A stretch of 64,000 nucleotides of DNA from Streptomyces chromofuscus (GTDB lineage Bacteria; Actinomycetota; Actinomycetes; Streptomycetales; Streptomycetaceae). The translations under genes were made by a program, and so were the position numbers. Where the stretch lies: assembly GCF_015160875.1 (NCBI RefSeq), contig NZ_CP063374.1:5583501-5647500 (forward strand), in the 5' to 3' direction. How positions within the stretch are numbered: position 1 is the first letter of the stretch; every line of letters starts with the position of its first letter. Below, in pieces: positions 46,255 to 55,100 of the stretch. Below the pieces are notes generated by a model that saw nothing but the letters and a program-made list of their open reading frames with translations, had not been told where the DNA came from and did not search any database.

Positions 46255-46596
46255 GTGTCCCCGCGTCGCAACCGCCCGAAGGGCCCCAGGGCCGCCGGCC
46301 AGTCCGGCCCGAGCGCCGAGGACGACCGGCCGGGCCGCTACGGGGGCTGGCAGTCCACCGAGGACTGGCAGGGCGAGGACTTCAGCGTGCGCCATGTGGC
46401 CGGGGCCAGTTCCGAGGGCAAGACCTACCGCTGTCCCGGCTGTGACCAGCTGATTCCATCGGCCGTACCGCATGTGGTGGTGTGGCCCCAGCACGCGGGC
46501 GTCGACGACCGCCGGCACTGGCACAAGGCGTGCTGGAACGCGCGGGACCGCCGCACCACGCGGGTGCAGCGGTCCCGTAACGCGCCGAAGTTCTAA
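46255..46596 (+). CDS. Small zinc-ribbon-like protein (often mis-named ATP/GTP-binding protein)
   Basis: 113 residues from GTG 46255 (MSPRRNRPKGPRAAGQS). A disordered basic N-terminus is followed by RYGGWQSTEDWQGEDFSVRH, YRCPGCDQLIPSAVPHVVVW and DRRHWHKACWNARDRR. The CPGC pair plus the distant His and Cys form a plausible zinc site. I see no P-loop, so the ATP/GTP-binding label carried by some relatives has no support. The sequence tgtatagct 26 bp upstream may be a -10. Function unknown; nucleic-acid binding is a guess from the basic N-terminus. Confidence 0.75.
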   Translation: MSPRRNRPKGPRAAGQSGPSAEDDRPGRYGGWQSTEDWQGEDFSVRHVAGASSEGKTYRCPGCDQLIPSAVPHVVVWPQHAGVDDRRHWHKACWNARDRRTTRVQRSRNAPKF

Positions 46597-46643
46597 AAGG
46601 TTAGGTCCTGTGTTCTACGTGTCGTTCGGTACGGCGCGTCGTG

Positions 46644-47498
46644 CTACACGTCCCGCTTCTCCAGCAGGGCGTAGGCGCCGGCGAACGCGGCGGCCGTGAC
46701 GCCGAGCATGATCCACAGCGGGTCCCAGCCGGACGGGCCGGACTCCGACAGCGAGTTGGCGTAGAACACGCTCATCTGGTTCGGGATCGAGTACTCGAAC
46801 AGGGACTGGCGCACGTCCTCCAGCGAGGACGCGAACATGAACATCGCGATGACCAGCGGGGCGAGCACCGCGGCGATCATGATGGTGATGGCGCCCGCGG
46901 AGTGCCGGACGATCGAACCGACGACGAGCGAGAGCAGCCCCAGCAGCGCGATGTAGAGCGAGACGCCGACCGTCGCCTTCAGCCATTCCCCGCCCGAGGG
47001 CTCCCGGGCGCCGGTGACCATGCCGACCTGGACGAACGCCACGAGAGCGGCGGCGACCAGCGTGACCACGAACGCGACCGAGAAGAACACGAGCGCCTTC
47101 GCCGCGAGCACCCGCCCGCGTGTCGGGCAGGCGGTCATCGTCGTCCGGATCATCCCCGTGCCGTACTCGGAGGCCGTGGTCAGCACGCCCAGCGTGATGA
47201 TGCACATGCTGCCGAGCAGCAGCCCGAAGAAGCCGAGGGACAGCGCCGACTGGCCGCCCAGGTCCGACTCCGTGGAGGTGTTCGCGGCGACCAGCGCGCC
47301 GGCCAGCAGGCCGATGCCGAGGACGAGCACGACGAACACGCCCAGCGTCCACAGGGTGGAGCGCACCGACTTGATCTTCGTCCACTCCGAGGCGAGCGCG
47401 TGCCCGAGATGCGTGCGGACGACGGGAATCGGCGAGGTGTAACCGGCGTACGGCGCGCCGGGCGCGGCCTGCTGCAGGGAGGGCTGGGGCGTGCTCAT
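46644..47498 (-). CDS. ABC exporter permease (ABC-2 type), cassette 1
   Basis: 284 residues from ATG 47498. The N-terminus is Pro/Gln/Ala-rich and cytoplasmic (TPQPSLQQAAPGAPYAGY), then ASEWTKIKSVRSTLWTLGVF, the hallmark entry of this permease family, and six membrane helices; EYGTGMIRTTMTACPTRGRV lies between helices 2 and 3. It pairs with the ATPase encoded immediately upstream (ATGA overlap if the ATPase frame is restored). The two neighbouring cassettes are paralogues. Substrate unknown; relatives export peptides or give drug resistance. Confidence 0.9.
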   Translation of the reverse strand: MSTPQPSLQQAAPGAPYAGYTSPIPVVRTHLGHALASEWTKIKSVRSTLWTLGVFVVLVLGIGLLAGALVAANTSTESDLGGQSALSLGFFGLLLGSMCIITLGVLTTASEYGTGMIRTTMTACPTRGRVLAAKALVFFSVAFVVTLVAAALVAFVQVGMVTGAREPSGGEWLKATVGVSLYIALLGLLSLVVGSIVRHSAGAITIMIAAVLAPLVIAMFMFASSLEDVRQSLFEYSIPNQMSVFYANSLSESGPSGWDPLWIMLGVTAAAFAGAYALLEKRDV

Positions 47499-48861
47499 CG
47501 GGCGTCCTCGGGCTTGGTCTCGTCGGAGGGGGCGGCGGGGAGGATGCGGGGGACGGGGCGGGCGCGTGCTGAGGCGCGGGCGCGTGCTGCGGCGCGGCGG
47601 CCGGAGCGACGGGGGCGGCGGACGCCTGCTGCGGCGCGGCGGGCTGGGCGGCGGGCGCGTGCTGCGGCGCGGCGGCGGGTGGCTGCGGTGCCGGCTGGGC
47701 GGCCGTCTGCGGGGCCGGCTGGGCGTACGGGTTCAGCGGGCCCGTCCCGGGCGCTCCGGGCGCGGAGGGAGCGCCGTACGGCCCCGCGGGCACCGCCCCG
47801 GGCTGTCCCTGCGGCATCCCGAACGGCTGCCCGCCCTGCTGGGGCGGCGGCGGGGCGTACCAGCCCGGCTGGCCCTGACCCGGCACCGGCATCGGCGGCT
47901 GTGCGCCCGGCGGCATCGGCTGCCGCAGCCCGGCCTTCTGGTCGACGGTGGAGCGGTAGTCGACGGCGGCCTGGGTCATCCGCATGTACGCCTCCTCCAG
48001 CGAGGCCTGATGCGGCGACAGCTCCCACAGCCGCACGTCCGTTTCGTGCGCGATGTCGCTGATGCGCGGCAGGGGCAGCCCGGTCACCCGCAGCGCCCCG
48101 TCCTGCTCGGGCAGCACGTGCCCGCCGGCCTCGGCGAGCGCCGAGGACAGCTTCTCGCGCAGCTGCGGCTCGGTGTCGGGCGTCCGCACGCGCGCGAAGC
48201 CCGCGGAGTTGGCCGCGATGAAGTCCTGCACGCTCATGTCGGCGAGCAGCTGCCCGCGCCCGATGACGATCAGGTGGTCGGCGGTGAGCGCCATCTCGCT
48301 CATCAGGTGCGAGGAGACGAAGACGGTCCGGCCCTCCGCCGCGAGCGACTTCATCAGGTTCCGCACCCACAGGATGCCCTCGGGGTCGAGACCGTTGACC
48401 GGCTCGTCGAACAGCAGCACCTGCGGGTCGCCGAGGAGCGCGGCGGCGATGCCGAGCCGCTGGCCCATGCCGAGGGAGAAGCCCTTGGAGCGCCGCCTGG
48501 CCACGTCCTGCAGGCCCACCACGCCGAGCACCTCGTCGACCCGCCGGGCCGGGATGCCGGACAGCTGGGCGAGGGAGAGCAGGTGGTTGCGGGCGGACCG
48601 GCCGCCGTGCACCGCCTTGGCGTCCAGCAGGGCGCCGACCTGGCGGGGCGCGTTCGGCAGCCTGCGGTACGGGTAGCCGCCGATGGTCACCCGCCCCGCC
48701 GTCGGATTGTCCAGCCCGAGGATCATCCGCATCGTCGTCGACTTGCCCGAGCCGTTCGGCCCGAGGAAGCCGGTGACGGCCCCGGGCCGCACCTGGAAGG
48801 AGAGGTTGTACACAGCGGTCTTGTCGCCGTAGCGCTTGGTCAGGCCGACTGCCTCGATCAT
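47495..48861 (-). CDS. ABC exporter ATPase, cassette 1, with an apparent frameshift near its 3' end
   Basis: Starts at ATG 48861 (MIEAVGLTKRYGDKTAVYNL). Residues 1-220 are a complete ATPase: GPNGSGKSTT, signature KGFSLGMGQRLGIAAAL, LLFDEPVNGLDPEGI and VFVSSHLM. A DUF4162-like stretch follows, then about 130 residues of Pro/Gln/Ala-rich linker. Near 47560 the frame misses its natural end: one frame over, the DNA reads PVPRILPAAPSDETKPEDAR and stops at 47495 in an ATGA overlap with the permease. As given, the ATPase frame instead runs antisense-free through the permease gene in a wrong frame to 46615 (about 750 residues). One extra base in the G4 run at 47555-47558 would repair it. A deletion, a sequencing error or programmed slippage are all possible. 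Confidence 0.82.
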
Positions 48862-49011
48862 GCTCCGCACCCATCGAGAGGTTCAGGACGGCGGGGCACA
48901 CGCCCCCGTAAGGGTTAGGAGGATATCGAGGCGCTGACGGTTCCCTCCAAGAGCAGGTAAAAGGACTGACGAACCCCAGGGATCGCCGGGCGGATCCAAG
49001 GGGGCGGGTCA

Positions 49012-49782
49012 CTACGCGTCCCGCCGCTTCAGCAGCACGTAACCGCCGACGAGCGCCGCGACCACCCACAGCACCATGATGCCGAGGCCGCCCCAGGGGC
49101 CGTACGGGGTGTCGTCGTCGACCGGGGTCACCACCTGCATGATCTTGCTGCCGGCCTGGTCGGGCAGGTACTGACCGACCTTCTTGGTCGCCGAGACATT
49201 GCCGAGGATGTTGGAGATCAGGAAGAAGAACGGCATCAGGATGCCCAGCGACAGCATCGGCGAGCGCAGCATCGCGGCGACGCCCATCGAGAACACCGCG
49301 ATGAGCGTCATGTAGAGCCCGCCGCCGATCACCGCGCGCAGCACCCCGGGGTCGCCGAGGTCCGCGTGCAGCTCGCCCAGCATCGCCTGCCCGAGGAAGA
49401 AGGCGGCGAAGCTGGTGACCATGCCGACGGCCAGCGCGAGCAGCGTGGCGACGGCGATCTTGCTGAACAGGAAGGTGCCGCGCTGCGGTACGGCGGCCAG
49501 CGAGGTGCGGATCATGCCGGTGCTGTACTCGTTCGAGACGACGAGCACCCCGAACACGATCATCGCCAGCTGGCCGAGGCTCATGCCCGCGAAGCTGATG
49601 AACGTCGGGTCGAACGAGAGCCGGCCGGCCGCGTCCATGTTCTCGAACTCGTTCTTCGACAGCGCGGAGATCAGCATGCCGAGGGCGATGGTGACGACCA
49701 CCGCCAGGGAGAGCGTCCACACCGTGGACGCGACGGAGCGGATCTTCGTCCACTCGGACCGGATGACCTGGGTCGCCGCCAT
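49012..49782 (-). CDS. ABC exporter permease (ABC-2 type), cassette 2
   Basis: 256 residues from ATG 49782, one base after the ATPase stop. It begins MAATQVIRSEWTKIRSVAST with no Pro/Gln extension, has six membrane helices and EYSTGMIRTSLAAVPQRGTF in the same position as the cassette 1 permease. It ends VGGYVLLKRRDA, like its paralogue ending AYALLEKRDV. Together with the ATPase at 49784-50734 it forms a complete exporter. Confidence 0.9.
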   Translation of the reverse strand: MAATQVIRSEWTKIRSVASTVWTLSLAVVVTIALGMLISALSKNEFENMDAAGRLSFDPTFISFAGMSLGQLAMIVFGVLVVSNEYSTGMIRTSLAAVPQRGTFLFSKIAVATLLALAVGMVTSFAAFFLGQAMLGELHADLGDPGVLRAVIGGGLYMTLIAVFSMGVAAMLRSPMLSLGILMPFFFLISNILGNVSATKKVGQYLPDQAGSKIMQVVTPVDDDTPYGPWGGLGIMVLWVVAALVGGYVLLKRRDA

Positions 49783-49783
49783 G

Positions 49784-50734
49784 TCAGCCCTTCCTCCAGC
49801 CGTCGCCCCACTGCTGCCCGGCCGGCGCGTCGGCGTGCGCGTGGTACTCCACCGACTCCGCCGTCAGCCGCATGAACGCCTCCTCCAAGGAGGCCTGCTG
49901 GGCGCTCAGTTCGTGCAACACGACCTGGTGCTGCGCCGCCAGCTCCCCGATCCGCTCCGGCTTGCCCCCGTCCACCTCGAACGCCCCGCTGCCGGTCTCC
50001 ACGACGGTGATCCCGGCACCGTGCAGCACGTCGAGCAGCCGTTCGCGCTGCGGGGTGCGGATGCGTACGCAACTGCGCGAGTTGCGCGCGATGAAGTCCG
50101 CCATGGACGTGTCCGCGAGCAGCCGGCCCTGCCCGATGACGACGAGGTGGTCGGCCGTCAGCGCCATCTCGCTCATCAGATGGGAGGAGACGAAGACCGT
50201 ACGGCCCTGCGCGGCCAGCGTCTTCATCAGGTTGCGGATCCAGTGGATGCCCTCGGGGTCGAGTCCGTTGACCGGTTCGTCGAACATCAGGATGCGCGGA
50301 TCACCGAGCAGCGCGCCCGCGATCCCGAGCCGCTGCCCCATGCCGAGCGAGAAGCCCTTGGCCTTCTTCCGCGCGACCGCGGTCAGGCCCACGGTGTCGA
50401 GGACCTCGTGCACCCGCTGGCGGGGGATGCCGTTGGCCTGGGCCAGACACAGCAGGTGGTTGAAGGCGCTGCGCCCGCCGTGCCAGGCCTTGGCCTCCAG
50501 CAGGGCGCCGACGTACTTCATCGGGTCCTTGAGCTGGGCGTAGTGCTTCCCGTCGATCCGGACGTCACCGGCGGTGGGGTGGTCCAGGCCCAGGATCATG
50601 CGCAGGGTGGTCGACTTGCCGGAGCCGTTGGGACCGAGGAAGCCCGTGACGACGCCCGGTCTGACGGTGAAGGTCAGCTGGTTCACCGCCACCTTCTCGC
50701 CGTACCGCTTCGTCAGGCCCGCCAGCTCGATCAT
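49784..50734 (-). CDS. ABC exporter ATPase, cassette 2
   Basis: 316 residues from ATG 50734. Walker A GPNGSGKSTTLRMILGLDHP, signature KGFSLGMGQRLGIAGALL, Walker B ILMFDEPVNGLDPEGI, VFVSSHLMSEMALTADHL. The C-terminal DUF4162-like region ends ASLEEAFMRLTAESVEYHAH. It is strikingly similar to the cassette 1 ATPase over the first 300 residues, so the pair arose by tandem duplication, but it lacks the long Pro/Gln/Ala tail and keeps a normal stop. Confidence 0.94.
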   Translation of the reverse strand: MIELAGLTKRYGEKVAVNQLTFTVRPGVVTGFLGPNGSGKSTTLRMILGLDHPTAGDVRIDGKHYAQLKDPMKYVGALLEAKAWHGGRSAFNHLLCLAQANGIPRQRVHEVLDTVGLTAVARKKAKGFSLGMGQRLGIAGALLGDPRILMFDEPVNGLDPEGIHWIRNLMKTLAAQGRTVFVSSHLMSEMALTADHLVVIGQGRLLADTSMADFIARNSRSCVRIRTPQRERLLDVLHGAGITVVETGSGAFEVDGGKPERIGELAAQHQVVLHELSAQQASLEEAFMRLTAESVEYHAHADAPAGQQWGDGWRKG

Positions 50735-50756
50735 GCGGCCACGCTAAAACGGTACA

Positions 50757-50788
50757 AAGCCCTCTGCCACCTGAGTGGCAGAGGGCTT
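50757..50788 (-). terminator. Terminator of filP
   Basis: aagccctctgccac (50757-50770) pairs perfectly with gtggcagagggctt (50775-50788) around the loop ctga. It lies just after the filP stop on the minus strand and before the ABC genes, separating the two units. Confidence 0.9.
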
Positions 50789-50819
50789 CGCAGGTGTTCA
50801 GCAGCTGTACGCCGGGTGG

Positions 50820-51755
50820 TTACCGGGACTGCTGCGCGGGCACCCCGCGGGAGATCGGCTCGTCCTCGGCCGGCGTACCGGCCGCGGCCACCGCGGCGCC
50901 GGTGAGCGTGGCGAGCATCTCGCGCACGTTCGTCAGCTGGGCGTTGATGCTGTCGCGGCGGTTGGTGAGGGCGGCCAGCTCGCGCTCGGATTCCGAACGG
51001 ATGCGGTCGGCCTTGGCGTTGGCGTCGGCCACGATGTCCTCGGCCTGGCGCTGGGCGGTCTCCACCGTCTGGCGGGCGCGGCGCTCGGCGTCGGTGCGCA
51101 GCTTCTCGGCCTCCAGGCGCAGCTGCTCGGCGCGGTGCTCGATCTCGGCGAGACGCTTCTCCGCCTTGGCCTGACGGGACGCCAGGTCGCGCTCGGACTG
51201 CTCGCGGCGCTTGGCGAGGTTCGTCTCGAAGTCGGCGGCGGCCTGCGCGGCCTTGGCGCGGGTCTCCTCGAAGAGGGCGTCCGCCTCCTCCCGCTTGGAC
51301 TGCGCGTCCTTCTGCGCCTCGGCGCGCAGCTGGGAGGCGTCGCTCTTGGCCTTCTCGACGATCCGGACGCCCTCGTCCTCGGCCTTGGACTTGCGCTCCG
51401 CCGCGAACGCCTCGGCGTCGTTGCGCACCTGCTGGGCGGCCGACTCGGCGAGCTCGCGGTGCTGCTCGGCCGCGCGGCGGGCCTCCTCGCGCAGGTCCTT
51501 GGCCTCTTCCTCGGCGAGGCGGAGGATCTTCTCGACACGGGCGCCGAGACCGGCGTACGACGGCTCGGCGTCGGTGACGGCTGCCTGGGCGTTCTGGGTC
51601 TCGAGGTGGAGCTCCTCGATGCGCTTTTCCAGAGCGGTGATGCGGGCGAGAGCGCTGTCACGGTCGGAGACGAGCTTGGAGATGCGTTCGTCCACCTGAG
51701 CGCGGTCGTACCCACGCCGCACAAGCTCGAAGCCGTAGGGGGAAGTGTCGCTCAT
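50820..51755 (-). CDS. filP: Coiled-coil cytoskeletal protein FilP
   Basis: 311 residues from ATG 51755. Residues 1-30 resemble the DivIVA N-terminus (YGFELVRRGYDRAQVDERIS), then an almost unbroken Ala/Glu/Arg-rich coiled coil (about 30-285, with EEAKDLREEARRAAEQHREL and NAKADRIRSESERELAALTN) and a short flexible tail. FilP assembles filaments behind growing hyphal tips and interacts with DivIVA, giving the hypha stiffness. It is co-oriented with scy, its partner in the tip-organising complex, but separated by 418 bp and so probably has its own promoter. Confidence 0.95.
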   Translation of the reverse strand: MSDTSPYGFELVRRGYDRAQVDERISKLVSDRDSALARITALEKRIEELHLETQNAQAAVTDAEPSYAGLGARVEKILRLAEEEAKDLREEARRAAEQHRELAESAAQQVRNDAEAFAAERKSKAEDEGVRIVEKAKSDASQLRAEAQKDAQSKREEADALFEETRAKAAQAAADFETNLAKRREQSERDLASRQAKAEKRLAEIEHRAEQLRLEAEKLRTDAERRARQTVETAQRQAEDIVADANAKADRIRSESERELAALTNRRDSINAQLTNVREMLATLTGAAVAAAGTPAEDEPISRGVPAQQSR

Positions 51756-52173
51756 GGGGTTCCTGTCGAATGAGACCGGTGAGGTGATAGGGGGAATCCT
51801 AGGGGCCGAAGCGGTGTGTCATCGAGCGGATGCGTGTTTGATCTGGAGAATGACACCCCTTTTGAGTGGCTAACCGCAGGACTGCTTGCCAAGAGCAGGC
51901 CAAAGACTCGCTCAAACCCTGCGAAGACCCGGCCGAACCCCCCGAAGACTCGGTCAAACCCCTTGGAATGCAACGGGAACCGCACCTCGCCGCCCGAGCA
52001 TGTCCGTCGAATCATGCCGCAGACGCGGGGGCCGGCACGCACCTGTGGCTCGCCTTCGTCACCTGTCGACGCTCCACGCCACCCCTCCTCCGCCTCGCAG
52101 CCGCACGCCCCGTCCCGGCTCACCTGCGCCGATCGGTCACACACCTACCTTGCGGCCCGACCGGCCCGGAGGG
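51756..52173. promoter_or_regulatory. filP upstream region
   Basis: 418 bp between scy (upstream) and filP on the minus strand. The 51780-51870 part is AT-richer and holds an interrupted inverted repeat, gtgtcat (51816-51822) and atgacac (51850-51856), probably the promoter/operator. A 63-bp stretch further up has three 21-bp direct repeats (listed separately). A 130-codon minus frame through it ends just before filP but has no family resemblance. Confidence 0.5.
51905..51967. repeat. Three 21-bp direct repeats upstream of filP
   Basis: Units gactcgctcaaaccctgcga, gacccggccgaaccccccga and gactcggtcaaaccccttgg start at 51905, 51926 and 51947 with an exact 21-bp period (two helical turns) and 13-16 matches between copies. 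Both the spacing and the location suit a protein-binding array, though in the minus frame they would also encode a GF-x-RVF repeat. Confidence 0.7.
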
Positions 52174-55100
52174 CTAGCCCTCCGCGGACTTGCCACCCGA
52201 TCGAGGGGCGCCGACCGTCGCGCCGGCCTTGACCGTGCCGTCCTTGCCGGACGGTGCCTCGAACGACTCCAGCGCCTCCAGGACGTCCTGCACCCGGGAG
52301 ATCTCCGCGTTGATGTCCTCGCGGCGGCGCACCAGGACCTCCAGCTCGCGCTTGCCCTCCTCGACCGTGCGCCTGGCCTCCCGGATCGCCTCGGCCTTCA
52401 GCTCCTCGGCCTCCTTGACGAGCGCCGCCTTCTTCTGCTCGGCCTCCTTCAGCAGGCCCTCCGCCTTCTTCACGGCGGCGATGCGCACCTTGCCGGCCTC
52501 GGAGTTGGCCTCGGACACCAGCTCCTTCGCCTTCGCCTGGGCCTTGGCGAGCTGCTCCTCGGCGGCCTTGATGAGCGCGTCGCAGCGGTCGCCGGTCGAC
52601 TTCATGGTCTCGGCGGCCTCCCGGCGGGCCCGCTCGTGCAACTCCTCGATCTCCGCGGTGATCCGCGCCCGCAGCTCCTCCGCCCGCTCCCTTATCGCGG
52701 TCGCGTCCCGGCGCGCGCCGACGAGGAGTTCGTCCGCGTCCGTACGGGCCTTCTCCACCAGCGCGTTGCCCTCGACGGTCGCGTCGGACACCAGCCGGTC
52801 GGCCTCATTGCGGGCCGCGCCCACCATGGTGTCGGCCTGCGCCTCGGCGTCCGCGGTGGTCTTCAGCGCCTGCTGCTGCGCCTCGGTGAGCAGTTTGTCG
52901 GCCTCGGAGGTGGTCTCCGTGATGAGCTTGTCGACCTGCTCGGCCGCCTCCGAACGCCGCTTGTTGGCGTCCTTGCGGGCCTCGTCCCGCGTCCGCTCGG
53001 CCTCCTCGCGCGCGGCCGTGGTGACCCGCTCCGCCTCCTGGGCGGCGTCCGCCTTGACGCGCGCGGCCTCCGTGCGGATCCGCTCGGCGTGCTGCTGCGC
53101 CGACCCGACCGTCTCGGCGGCCTCGGCGCGCAGCCGCTCCGCCTCGCCGGTCGCGTCGCCGACCAGCTTCTCGGCCTGGGCGAGTGCCTCGGTGCGCACC
53201 CGCTCGGCCTCGGCGACGGTCTCCGTCTGGAGCCGCTCGGCCTCGCTGCGCGCCTCGTTGATGAGGGTGTCCGCCTGCTCCGCCGCGTCCGACCGGATGC
53301 GGTTGGCGTCCTCGCGGGCGTCCGCACGCGTGCGTGCCGCCGCCTGGTCGGCCTCGGCGATGGCGTCCGACGCCTCGGTGCGCACCCGCTGGGCGTGCTC
53401 GGCGGCGTCGGTGCGCAGCCGCTCGGCCTCGGCGATCGCCTCCGCCATGGTGCGCTCGGCCAGCGCCCTGGCGGCCTCCGACTCCTCGCTCGCCTCCCGC
53501 CGGAGCCGGCCCGCGTCCTCGGCGGCCCGCTCCCGCTCGGCGTAGGCGTCGGCGCGGACCCGGTCCGCCTCCTCCTGTGCCTCCCGCCGGGCGCGGTCCG
53601 CCGCGTGCTCGGCGGCGCTGCGCAGCCCGGCGATCTCCTCCTGGGCCTGCTCGTGCAGCCCGGTGACCGAGTCCCGTACCTGTTGGGCGTGCTGCTCGGC
53701 CGCCGACACCATCTCGGTGGCGCGCCGGTCGGCCTCCTCCACCAGGCGTACGGCCTCGGCCTGCGCCTCCTCCACGCGCTTGCGCGCCGAGGCCAGCAGC
53801 TCCTCGCTCTGCTCGCGGGCCCGCTCGCGCTCCTGGTCGGCCTCCTGGCGGGCCGCGCCGAGAAGTTCCTCGGCCTCGCGGCGGCGGCGGGCGGCCTCCT
53901 CCTGCGCGGCGGCCAGCGTCTCGGACGCCTCCTGCGCCAGCCGCTCGGCGGCGGCCTGCGCCTCGGCCCGTACCCGGTCGGCGGTGTCCTGAGCCTCCGA
54001 CTTCAGCCGCTCGGCCTCCGCCGCGGCCTCCGAGCGCAGCCGTACGGCGATGGCCTCGCCCTCCGCCCGGGAGGCGGACGCGTCGGCCGCGGCCTCGGTG
54101 CGCAGCCGCTCGGCCTCCGCCTCGGCCTGCGCCTGGAGCGTGCGGATCCGCTCCGCCGACTCGGCGCGCAGTCGCTCGCTCTCCTCGGCGGCCTCCCGGC
54201 GGATGCGCTCGGCCTCCTCGCGGGCGTCGGTCAGCGCCTGCTCGGCGGCGGCGAGCCGGCCCTCCGCGTCCGTCTGGAGCCGCCTGAGTTCCTCGGCGGC
54301 CTCCACGCGGCGGGACTCCACGGCCCGCTCGGTCTCCTCGCGCAGCTCGCGCGCGGCCCGCTCGGCGTCGGCACGGATGCCCTCGGACTGCTCCACGACC
54401 TCCGCGCGGTGCCGTTCGGCCTCCTGGCGGGTGCGCTCCAGCGTCTCCTCGGCCTGCCGGCGCAGCGTGGTCGCCCGCTCGATGGCCTCGGTGCGGACCT
54501 TCTCGCTGTCGGTGGTCGCGCTCTGCCGCAGCTCGTCGGCGTCGGCCTTCGCCTTGGCGAGCAGTTCCTCGGCGGTCTTGGCCGCCTCCTCGATCTGCGC
54601 CACGGCCTGCTTGCGGGCCTCCGCGCGGATCTTCTCGCCCTCGGCGACCGCCTCGGCGCGCAGCTGCTCGGCCTCGCCGCGCAGCCGCCGGGCCTCCTCC
54701 TGGAGTTCGACGGTCTTGGCGCGGTACTCCTTGGTGTCGTCCTTCGCGGCGCCCTTGAGCTGCTCGGCGATGTCGTGCGCCTCGGCGCGCAGCCGGTCGG
54801 CCTCGGCCTCCGCCTCACGGCGGATCCGCTCGGCCTCCTCGGTGGCCGCCTTCGTGGTCTTCTTGGCGTCCTCCGACGCCTTGTTCAGCACGTCCTCGGC
54901 GGTCCTGGCCGCCTTGGACAGCTGGCTCGCGGTCTCCTCCGCGGTGACCGTGCGGGCCTTCTCGCCGGCCTCCGCGACGATCTTCTCGGCCTCGGCGCGG
55001 GCGTCCGCGACCAGCTGCTCGGCCTCCGCCTTGGTGGTCTCGGCCTCCTTCGTCGCCTCGCTGACGAGCCGGGCGACCTGCTCCTTGGCGGTACGCGTAC

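Noticed and set aside
46615..48870. 751-residue fusion protein reading through the permease gene
   Set aside because: The last 260 residues are an out-of-frame reading of a real permease; better explained by a frameshift near 47560.
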